NCBI GenBank assembly: GCA_002427735.1
Contig: DIYP01000012.1
Span: 13,024-77,023 of the forward strand
Direction of reading: 5' to 3'
Origin: Flavobacteriales bacterium UBA6051
GTDB lineage: Bacteria; Bacteroidota; Bacteroidia; Flavobacteriales_D; Crocinitomicaceae
Length of the DNA: 64,000 bases
Translations under genes and position numbers: made by a program
In this document: in pieces, positions 54,185 to 62,800 of the stretch
Position numbering within the stretch: the stretch's first letter is position 1
How the letters are laid out: each line of letters opens with the position of its first letter
The notes under the pieces: generated by a model
Databases searched by the model: none
Seen by the model: only the letters and a program-made list of their open reading frames with translations
What the model was told of the DNA's origin: nothing

Positions 54185-55099
54185 ATGCAAGTAAATTGGA
54201 AAGGTGTTATGCCGGCTGTTACAACAAAGTTTACGGCCTCAGATGAGCTCGATCTTCACATGTTTGAAGTAAATATTAATGCGCAGTTGGACGCGGGTGT
54301 TCACGGAATCATTTTAGGCGGTACACTTGGAGAAGCCAGTACCTTATCTGATGATGAGAAACGCACGCTCGTGAGAGAAGCAGTGCGCATAGTTGATGGC
54401 CGCGTTCCCGTCATTATCAATATCGCTGAGCAAACGACGAAAGCTGCAATCGATGCGGCGCGAAAAGCTCAGGAGGATGGAGCAAGCGGTTTAATGATGC
54501 TACCCCCAATGCGTTATAAGGCCGATGACCACGAGACGGTTGTGTACTACAAGGCTGTAGCAAATTCCACAGAATTGCCAATTATGGTGTATAACAACCC
54601 TGTGGATTACGGGATTGAAATAACGCTGGACATGTTTGAAGAGTTAATAGAGTGCCCTAACATAGAAGCGGTAAAAGAATCTACAAGAGATTTATCCAAT
54701 ATTACACGCTTGAAAAATCGTTTCGGTGATCGAATTAAAATTTTGAGCGGGGTGGATACTCTTGCACTAGAGAGTTTATTTATGGGAGCCGAAGGATGGG
54801 TAGCCGGTTTGGTGTGTGCATTTCCGGCTGAGACGGTTGCTATATACGAACTAGTACAATCAGGAAAGCATACTGAAGCGTTGAAAATTTATCGATGGTT
54901 CTTGCCCTTGTTGGAGTTAGATATCAATACTAAATTAGTACAGAATATAAAGTTAGCGGAGGTAAAGACAGGAATAGGAACTGAAAATGTTCGAGCTCCG
55001 AGATTACCACTAATTGGAAAAGAGCGGGAAAAAGTGCTGGATATCATCGAAAAAGGAATTCAGACGAGACCAATTTTACCCAACTACAAACAACTGTAA
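54185..55099 (+). CDS. DHDPS-family enzyme, probable 4-hydroxy-1-pyrroline-2-carboxylate deaminase
   Basis: 304 residues of the dihydrodipicolinate synthase/N-acetylneuraminate lyase family. The Schiff-base lysine is Lys164 in EAVKESTRD, and Tyr136 lies in IMVYNNPVDYG. GTLGEASTLSDDEKRTLVRE is the family's GTTGE block with GTLGE instead. In context with an epimerase, an FAD dehydrogenase and a semialdehyde dehydrogenase, the likely reaction is deamination of 1-pyrroline-4-hydroxy-2-carboxylate to 2-oxoglutarate semialdehyde. A sugar-acid aldolase role is the main alternative and is less consistent with the neighbours. The ATG at 54185 is preferred to an upstream TTG. Confidence 0.85.
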   Translation: MQVNWKGVMPAVTTKFTASDELDLHMFEVNINAQLDAGVHGIILGGTLGEASTLSDDEKRTLVREAVRIVDGRVPVIINIAEQTTKAAIDAARKAQEDGASGLMMLPPMRYKADDHETVVYYKAVANSTELPIMVYNNPVDYGIEITLDMFEELIECPNIEAVKESTRDLSNITRLKNRFGDRIKILSGVDTLALESLFMGAEGWVAGLVCAFPAETVAIYELVQSGKHTEALKIYRWFLPLLELDINTKLVQNIKLAEVKTGIGTENVRAPRLPLIGKEREKVLDIIEKGIQTRPILPNYKQL

Positions 55100-55108
55100 G
55101 AGACAATT

Positions 55109-56629
55109 ATGATCACAGGACAAAATTTTATTGGATCTAAGCGATCGGCGAAAGGAGATGTTGTTTTTCGGACGATCAATCCAGAATTGAATGCCCATAA
55201 TGATTGGGAAAGCATTGAAGCGACAACCGCGGAGATTGATGAAGCGACTGAATTGGCATGGAAGGCATTCAAGGAATATCGGAAAACTTCAGATCATGAA
55301 CGAGCAGATTTTTTGGATGCAATAGCGGACGAAATAGAGCTTCTTGGAGACACTTTACTGAATGTTTATTGCAAAGAATCCGGTCTACCACAGGGGAGAG
55401 CAACGGGTGAACGTGGGAGGACAATGTTTCAGTTGCGTTCATTTGCAGAGATGCTTAGAAATGGAAACTGGAGAGATGTTGCTATTGATGAAGCCATTCC
55501 AGATCGAAAGCCCTTACCTAAAGCGGATTTACGAAAAACATATATTCCATTAGGTCCTGTAGTGGTTTTTGGGTCAAGCAATTTCCCCTTAGCATATTCA
55601 ACAGCAGGAGGAGATACAGCGAGTGCTCTGGCTGCAGGTTGTCCGGTTATCGTGAAAAGCCATCCGATGCATGCGGGAACAGGAGAATTGGTGGCTATGG
55701 CCATTATAAAAGCTGCAGAGAAAACAGGAATGCCAAATGGAGTGTTTTCAAACTTAAACAGTAATGGAATCGAAGTAGGCGTACGCCTTGTCAATGACCC
55801 AAAAGTGAAAGCGGTTGGTTTTACAGGCAGTATTAAGGGCGGCAGAGCATTATTTGACATTGCTAATCGCAGACCAGAGCCAATTCCTCTTTTTGCTGAA
55901 ATGGGAAGTATCAACCCTGTAGTTATTACAGAAGGAGCACTGAAAGAAAATGGAGAGAAGTGGGCAGAAGCATATGCTGGTTCGATTACACTTGGTGCTG
56001 GTCAGTTTTGCACCAATCCAGGATTAATACTCGCAATAGAGAGTGATGGACTCGATAAATTTAAGCGAAGTTTAGCTGAAAAAATTGTCAAGATTGATGC
56101 CACATGCATGCTTCATCCAAATATAAAGAGTGCATATTCTACCTTGAAGAATGAGGTAAGTTCACAAGTCGGAGTAAAGTCGTTATCCATTCCTTTGGAG
56201 GTTGAAGCAAATTATGCTGATCAGGCTGTTGCTGAAGTTTCGGGAGATGCTTTTCTGCAAAACCCTAAATTGCATCAGGAAGTGTTTGGCCCTTTTTCTT
56301 TAATTGTCAAATGTGCAAATGAACAACAACTTTTGACGATTATTGAGCAGCTTGAAGGGCAGTTAACGGGAACAATTATCGCTGAAGATAGCGAACTTTC
56401 TGAGCTTACAGATATTGTTGATGAACTCTCTCAAAGAGTCGGTCGAATCATTTTTAATGGTGTACCAACAGGAGTAGAAGTATGCCCTTCAATGAATCAT
56501 GGCGGACCTTATCCGGCTTCTACGGATGCACGATTTACAGCCGTTGGACTGCATGCCATAAAGCGATGGATCAGACCTATTTCATACCAGAGTTTCCCTG
56601 GAAAATTATTGCCGGAAGAGTTAAAATAA
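55109..56629 (+). CDS. 2-oxoglutarate semialdehyde (2,5-dioxovalerate) dehydrogenase
   Basis: A 506-residue aldehyde dehydrogenase. Catalytic residues are Glu264 (AEMGSINPV) and Cys301 (GAGQFCTNPGL). VVFGSSNFPLAYSTAGGDTA followed by GCPVIVKSHP is the block that marks the ketoglutaric-semialdehyde dehydrogenase group of ALDHs. It oxidises the semialdehyde to 2-oxoglutarate with NAD(P)+, the last step before the TCA cycle. The gene begins 10 bases after the deaminase stop and ends overlapping the epimerase start by one base (TAATG). Confidence 0.9.
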   Translation: MITGQNFIGSKRSAKGDVVFRTINPELNAHNDWESIEATTAEIDEATELAWKAFKEYRKTSDHERADFLDAIADEIELLGDTLLNVYCKESGLPQGRATGERGRTMFQLRSFAEMLRNGNWRDVAIDEAIPDRKPLPKADLRKTYIPLGPVVVFGSSNFPLAYSTAGGDTASALAAGCPVIVKSHPMHAGTGELVAMAIIKAAEKTGMPNGVFSNLNSNGIEVGVRLVNDPKVKAVGFTGSIKGGRALFDIANRRPEPIPLFAEMGSINPVVITEGALKENGEKWAEAYAGSITLGAGQFCTNPGLILAIESDGLDKFKRSLAEKIVKIDATCMLHPNIKSAYSTLKNEVSSQVGVKSLSIPLEVEANYADQAVAEVSGDAFLQNPKLHQEVFGPFSLIVKCANEQQLLTIIEQLEGQLTGTIIAEDSELSELTDIVDELSQRVGRIIFNGVPTGVEVCPSMNHGGPYPASTDARFTAVGLHAIKRWIRPISYQSFPGKLLPEELK

Positions 56630-57636
56630 TGGACAAAATTCGTCATTCGTTTAAGTGTATTGATGCGCACACATGTGGGAATCCTGTTCGCGTAGTAGTA
56701 GAGGGCGGACCCAAGTTGAATGGTGCTACAATGAGCGAAAAGCGCCAGCACTTTCTTTCTGAGTTCGACTGGATCCGTAAGGGACTCATGTTTGAACCAC
56801 GTGGGCACGACATGATGAGTGGGAGTATTTTATATCCACCAAGTGATCCTGAAAATGACATAGGTATTTTATATATCGAAACGAGCGGTTGTTTACCAAT
56901 GTGTGGACATGGGACGATAGGAACGGTTACGGTGATGATTGAAGAGAATCTTGTACAACCTAAAATTCCGGGATTGCTTCGTTTGGAAACACCTGCAGGT
57001 TTAGTGCATGTCTCTTATCAAAAAGCTGGTAAAAAGGTGACTTCAGTGAAACTGACGAACATCAAATCTTTTTTACATAGTGAAAACTTAAGCATACAAT
57101 CCAAGAACCTCGGCCTATTGAAGGTAGATGTGGCCTATGGAGGAAACTTTTATGCCATTATTGATCCACAGGATAATTTTTCTGGAATTCAGGATTATTC
57201 GGCGGATCAATTGATCAGTTGGAGTAGAGAAATTAGAAAGGTGATGAATGAAAGTTATTCATTTGAACACCCAGATGACAATACCATTTCCGGCTTAAGT
57301 CACGTGCTTTGGACGGGAGATGTGCTTTCAAGTGAATCAAGTGCTCGGAATGCGGTTTTTTATGGTGACAAAGCAATTGACAGGTCTCCATGCGGTACAG
57401 GTACCTCTGCAAGAATGGCACAATGGCACGCGCTAGGAAAGCTCAAGATGGGAGAAGATTTTATACATGAAAGCATCATTGGTTCAAAGTTTATTGGTCG
57501 AATCGAAGAAGAAACGGAACTTCATGGCAGAAAGGCAATCATCCCAAGCGTAGAGGGTTGGGCACGAATAACAGGTTATAATACAATCCTCATTGATGAG
57601 GATGACCCTTACGCTTTTGGTTTTCAGGTGATCTAA
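56629..57636 (+). CDS. 4-hydroxyproline epimerase (proline racemase family)
   Basis: 335 residues from the ATG at 56629. Both catalytic cysteines are present: Cys92 in MCGHGTIG and Cys255 in SPCGTGTSARMA. Two Cys residues mark a racemase/epimerase rather than a trans-3-hydroxyproline dehydratase, which has Thr or Ser at one of the positions. IDAHTCGNPVRVVVEGGP and EPRGHDMMSGSILYPP are standard. It converts trans-4-hydroxy-L-proline to cis-4-hydroxy-D-proline, the entry step of the pathway. An in-frame start 147 bases upstream lies inside the dehydrogenase gene and is rejected. Confidence 0.9.
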   Translation: MDKIRHSFKCIDAHTCGNPVRVVVEGGPKLNGATMSEKRQHFLSEFDWIRKGLMFEPRGHDMMSGSILYPPSDPENDIGILYIETSGCLPMCGHGTIGTVTVMIEENLVQPKIPGLLRLETPAGLVHVSYQKAGKKVTSVKLTNIKSFLHSENLSIQSKNLGLLKVDVAYGGNFYAIIDPQDNFSGIQDYSADQLISWSREIRKVMNESYSFEHPDDNTISGLSHVLWTGDVLSSESSARNAVFYGDKAIDRSPCGTGTSARMAQWHALGKLKMGEDFIHESIIGSKFIGRIEEETELHGRKAIIPSVEGWARITGYNTILIDEDDPYAFGFQVI

Positions 57637-58872
57637 ATGAAAAGTTGTGTTGTTATAGGCGGTGGTATTAATGGACTTTGTGTTGCTTACTATTTGGCGC
57701 TTGAAGGTCATCAAGTGACCGTCTTGGATCAATCTGATATGACGGATGGTTGCTCATACGGCAATGCAGGATTAGTTGTTCCGTCTCACGTAATTCCTTT
57801 AGCACAACCGGGGATGATAGCTCAAGGTTTTAGGTGGATGTTAGATAGCAAAAGTCCATTTTACGTGAAACCAAGATTTCACAAAGAGCTATTTTCCTGG
57901 GCATGGAAGTTTTATCGTCATTCTACGCGTTCTCATGTTGAACGCTCAATGCCACTTTTGCGTGACTTATCCCTATTTAGCAAGGAATTGTATCGAGACC
58001 TAGCTACAAAAGCAGATTTTCTTTATCAGGAGAAGGGACTTCTGATGCTTTATCAATCTGAAAAGGTTGGGAACGAAGAAATAGAAGCAGGACGGGAGGC
58101 AGAACAATTAGGTTTGGAGGTAAACTATCTTTCAGCAGCTCAAATTGCAGACCTCGAGTCTGGTGTTGAACTCAACGCTAGAGGAGGTGTTTTGTATAAA
58201 AGTGATGGCCACCTTTATCCTCAAAAGTTGATGAGCTTCCTAAAAAGTGAATTAGGTACTTTGGGGGTGAAAATTCTAAAACAATCACGTGTTCATGATT
58301 TCAAGCGGAGGGGCTCAAGAATAGAGTCGGTGATGGTTGGAGATCAGGAAGTGCGTGGAGATGAATTTATACTATGCGCTGGGTCTTGGAGTCCGAGACT
58401 TGCAAAAAAACTGGGCATCAAACTGTCGATACTGCCTGGGAAAGGGTATAGTTTTGACGTTCAGAATAATAACCATATGCCCCAGGTACCAGCCATTTTA
58501 TGTGAGGGAAAAGTTGCGGTAACGCCAATGGGTGAAACTATTCGTTTTGGTGGTACTATGGAAATAACGCATGTTAATGACAATAAGATCAATTCCAATA
58601 GAGTAGAAGGTATTCTTAATACGATCAATGACTTTTATCCTGAACTCAATATTTTTTCCCCTAAAAAAGAAGATACATGGCACGGTTTCCGGCCATGCAC
58701 GCCAACAGGTTTACCCATTATATCGCGTTCAAAAAAGGTGAGTAATTTGGTAGTAGCCACCGGACATTCAATGATGGGCTTGAGTTTAGGACCGGTAACA
58801 GGTAAGTTGGTAGAAGAAATGATCAGTGGCAAGTCGTTGAGCATCAGCTCAGAGTTATTGCAAGGGGAGTAA
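57637..58872 (+). CDS. FAD-dependent cis-4-hydroxy-D-proline dehydrogenase (DadA/DAO family)
   Basis: A 411-residue flavoprotein of the D-amino acid dehydrogenase group. It has the dinucleotide-binding motif VVIGGGINGLCVAYYLALEG (Gly8, Gly10, Gly13), CSYGNAGLVVPSHVIPLAQP, the DadA-type block, and the C-terminal HGFRPCTPTGLPIISRSKKV region with GHSMMGLSLGPVTGKLV. Oxidising cis-4-hydroxy-D-proline to the pyrroline product of the pathway is inferred from the operon. It starts directly after the epimerase stop with no gap. Confidence 0.88.
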   Translation: MKSCVVIGGGINGLCVAYYLALEGHQVTVLDQSDMTDGCSYGNAGLVVPSHVIPLAQPGMIAQGFRWMLDSKSPFYVKPRFHKELFSWAWKFYRHSTRSHVERSMPLLRDLSLFSKELYRDLATKADFLYQEKGLLMLYQSEKVGNEEIEAGREAEQLGLEVNYLSAAQIADLESGVELNARGGVLYKSDGHLYPQKLMSFLKSELGTLGVKILKQSRVHDFKRRGSRIESVMVGDQEVRGDEFILCAGSWSPRLAKKLGIKLSILPGKGYSFDVQNNNHMPQVPAILCEGKVAVTPMGETIRFGGTMEITHVNDNKINSNRVEGILNTINDFYPELNIFSPKKEDTWHGFRPCTPTGLPIISRSKKVSNLVVATGHSMMGLSLGPVTGKLVEEMISGKSLSISSELLQGE

Positions 58873-58931
58873 ATGATTCATTCGCATTTGCTATATTTAG
58901 AGTGCTATTACTCAAAAAACTTGCTGTCGAC

Positions 58932-59687
58932 ATGGAAATTTATCGTTCGCAGTTCTTGTCTATTGATAAGAATGGTGAAAGCCTGGTTCAAGAATGGTCT
59001 GAAAAGAATCTTACCCCTGAAATTTTTAAATCAGAACTACTCAACTTTTCAACGATTTCTTTAGAAGTTAAGGCAAAATCTGCCCTTTGGCTTCATCATA
59101 ATTTCAATTTTGATATACCCAAGAAGTTATTTGAATGGATAGAGCAAAACATCAATCAAGTTCAGTATAACGCTGGAATGAGAAGAGTTGCATTTACTGT
59201 ATCTCCTGATACACAATCTCATCTATCCCTAATTCAATCGTTCAATGAAGTGAACTCTGTATTCTCTCCAGTTTACTTCACGGATGTTGAGGAAGCCAAG
59301 ACATTTATAAAAAGCAAGGTTGATGGTCAACAATTGGAAGAGAAGGTATCGCTAGAAAACATAGAATTGAGCGGCAGTCGTGCGAGTATTACGTTGAATA
59401 CACATGTGGTAAAGTTGCCTCGCCTGCTGGATGCTCTGCGAATGATAGAGCGAGATGAGAGTATTGCGCTTGAAAGAATTGAAGCGTTTCGAAAACTGAC
59501 ACCCCGAGAAAAGGAAGTCATGAGATATATTGCACTCGACTGTGCGAACAGTGAAATAGCCGAACGAATGCACCTCTCATTGAATACGGTAAAGAACCAT
59601 AGAAAAAGCGTGATTAAAAAACTGGACGTCAACTCATTGCTAGAGCTTTATCGACTCGCGGTTGCTTTTGGGTTGGTTAAGTACTAA
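58932..59687 (+). CDS. LuxR-type transcription regulator (251 aa)
   Basis: The C-terminal 60 residues are a clear GerE-type HTH: LTPREKEVMRYIALDCANSE, then IAERMHLSLNTVKNHRKSVI and KKLDVNS. The N-terminal 180 residues are an unrecognised sensor-like part with no receiver motif. The ATG at 58932 is preferred to a GTG at 58902. It follows the hydroxyproline operon by 59 bases on the same strand and precedes the giant secreted protein by 117, so it may be a last operon gene or a regulator of the downstream gene. Confidence 0.82.
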   Translation: MEIYRSQFLSIDKNGESLVQEWSEKNLTPEIFKSELLNFSTISLEVKAKSALWLHHNFNFDIPKKLFEWIEQNINQVQYNAGMRRVAFTVSPDTQSHLSLIQSFNEVNSVFSPVYFTDVEEAKTFIKSKVDGQQLEEKVSLENIELSGSRASITLNTHVVKLPRLLDALRMIERDESIALERIEAFRKLTPREKEVMRYIALDCANSEIAERMHLSLNTVKNHRKSVIKKLDVNSLLELYRLAVAFGLVKY

Positions 59688-59737
59688 CACTCAAAAAATG
59701 ACTACGAGTGGTCATTTCTTAGCTAGCTATGACCACC

Positions 59738-59745
59738 TATCTTTG
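59738..59745 (+). promoter_or_regulatory. Candidate -7 box for the giant secreted protein
   Basis: TATCTTTG matches TAnnTTTG, about 60 bases before the ATG at 59805. A TTT sits at the expected -33 distance, one base off TTG. Confidence 0.45.
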
Positions 59746-59804
59746 CACGCAAGGAACCGTAAATACAATAGACCTCAGGTCTTTATAACACTAACTATTA
59801 TACT

Positions 59805-62800
59805 ATGCACTTAAAGTTACCTCGCACTTATTTTATTGCAGTATTAACTTTATTGAGTTCGTTTTTGATGAGCTCGAATGTTTTTTCGCAAGCATTTGGA
59901 CCGAATGATTTCCGAGTTTCGGATATGGGAACAAATGGTCAAACGACTACTATAGCTGCTACTGCCGCCTCGGCATTCAACCCTGCAACGAATCAATATT
60001 TGATTGTATGGTCTGGAGATGATGTCGACGGAGAAAATGAAATCTATGGTCAGTTTATTAATGCTACAACAGGTGCTGAAGTTGGAACGGACTTCCGAAT
60101 TTCAGACATGGGACCTGATGGAGATAGCGATTTTAATGCATTCAGTCCAGATGTAGCTTATAACGCAACGGATAACGAATTCCTTGTTGTTTGGCATGGA
60201 GATGATAATGTCGGTGGGCTTGTTGATACCGAGAATGAAGTTTTTGGGCAACGTTTAAGTGCAGCCGGAGTTGAGTTAGGAACAAATGACTTCCGTATTT
60301 CAGATGTAGGAGGGACGAATAATAGTGGTGATGCTGCGAACGCAGCAGTTGTTTGGAATAGTACCGACAATGAATATATGGTTGTTTGGCATGCCGATGA
60401 TTTTCCTGTTGGAACACTTGGATTTGAAAATGAGATTTATGGCCAACGATTGAGTAATACTGGTGCGGAAGTTGGAACGAACGATTTTCGACTTTCAGAT
60501 ATGTTCGGTATTGGTGTGAGTGCCAACCCGAAAGGACAAAATGTAGCCATCGCGTACAATGCAACGGACAATGAGTATATGGTGGTTTGGGAAGGATCGG
60601 AAAGTTTAGCATTGGATTATGAGATTTATGGACAGCGTGTGAGTAATCTTGGTGCTGAATTGGGAACGAATGATTTTGTTATTTCAGATATGGGGCCTGC
60701 TGGAGATGGGGCTTATGATGCCACAATTCCGGCCATTACCTGGAATGCAACGGATAATCAATACTTGGTAGTTTGGAGAGCAGATGATCTTACTGCGGTC
60801 TTAGTGGATAATGAGTATGAAATCTATGGGCAGTTCTTGAGCAATACTGGTGCTGAAGTGGGAACTGACGATTTTAGAATTTCCATCATGGGAGATGATT
60901 CAGAAACGATTCCTTCTGAACGAGACAATTTTGTCGGAAGCAATCCTGATGTTGTTTGGAACAATACCAACAATCGTTACATGGTAATTTGGCAGGGAGA
61001 AGATGATGCCGAAACACTGGTAGATGGAGAACAAGAAATATTCGGTAGAAATATCTCTAATGCGGGTGTATTGTTAGGAAGTAAAGTTCGAATCAGTGAT
61101 ATGGGGCCAGAAGGAAATTCCAACTTTGATGCCAGCCAACCGACGATCGCTATAAATGGTACAGGTCAGGCCATAATTGCTTGGACAGGAGATGATGATA
61201 ATTTGCCTTTGGTTGATGGTGAAACGGAGGCTTTTGCTCAATTGTATACGATTGACATTGTTAACCACGCGCCAGAAGGGATTGTATTAGATCCTGATAA
61301 TGTTGATGATGGAGTAGGTGCTCCAACTGTTGTATCAGATATCCTTGCTGTTGACATGGACTTAAATGATACATGGACATATACGTTAGTTGCTGGTGCG
61401 GGTGACACCGATAACGGTTCGTTCACTATTTCTGGTTCGCAGTTACTGGCTAACACGACTTTTGACTTTGCTACTCAAAACATCTATTTTATTCGTATCC
61501 GTATAGATGATGGAACGGCTACGTTTGAACAAGCGCTAACAGTTACCGTAAATCCGCCGCCCACAACACTAATTGGGTCAAATTTCACAATTAGTGATAT
61601 GGGCCCAGCAGGTAATGGAGCCTTTGATGCATTATTCCCAGATGTAGCCTGGAATAGTACCGATGATCAGTTTTTGGTTGTTTGGCGCGGTGACCAAACA
61701 CTGGATGGAAAAGATGAAATTTATGGGCAAAGGGTTCGCGCATCAGATGGCGCATTGTTGGGGTCTGAGATTTTGATTGGAACATTCGTCCCGGGAAATA
61801 CAGCCATAGATGCTACTGATCCTGCTGTGGCATATAACTCAACGGACAATCAGTTTTTAGTTGTATGGGAAAGTGATAATATCAGTGGAAGCTTAGTGGA
61901 TGGGGAACTTGAAATTTATGGAAGACTGGTAAATGGTGATGGGACTATGCCTGGATCTATCTTTAGAATTAGTGATGCTGGAGTAGATGGGGTTACTTCC
62001 ATTGCGGCCGCAGATCCAGATGTTGTTTACAATGCTACGGACAACGAATTTTTAGTTGTTTGGGATGCAGATGATACAGGTTTTGGATCTATAGTTGATA
62101 ATGAAACTGAAATTTTTGGACAGCGAATTAGCAACACAGGTGCTGAGATAGGTGCTGATTTCAGAATATCTGATGCCGGTGTTGATGGTGTTATTACGAG
62201 TGTTGCGCAGGATCCCTCAGTTGCTTGGAACTCGGCCAACAACGAATATTTAGTTGTTTGGGATGCGGACGATGTGAATAATTTCTTTAAGGTGTATGGA
62301 CAACGATTGAACAACACCGGAGGTGAAATTGGAACGAATGACTTTGAAATTATGACTGGAACGGCTGCCGCTAATATTGCAGATGTTGCGAATGTTGTAT
62401 ATAACAGTGCCGATAATCAGTATATGGTATCATGTGATATTGATGAGCCCGTAGATGGAAAGATCGAAGTTTTTACTCAAAGAGTGTCGGCAACAGGAAC
62501 ATTGGTTGGCACGCAAAATCAGGTAAGTGATTTAGTTCCGGGGAATGCTGCCTTTGACCAAGTTGATGCATCTATAGCATATATCCCAGGCTTTAATGAG
62601 TTTATCGTCGCGTGGAGAGGAGAGAGTGATCAAGGAGGATTGTTAGATAATGAGTTTGAAATCTTTTTACAGCGTTTAGATGCATCTAATTCGGAAATTG
62701 GATTTGATGATGAGCGCATAAGTGAAAATGGAGGTACAGGTAATGTCAATTATGATGCATTCTGGCCATCTATGGCTTATTCAGTGACTTCTAGTCGCGC

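Noticed and set aside
56482..56628. Upstream in-frame start for the hydroxyproline epimerase
   Set aside because: It would lie inside the dehydrogenase gene, and the known family start coincides with the ATG at 56629.
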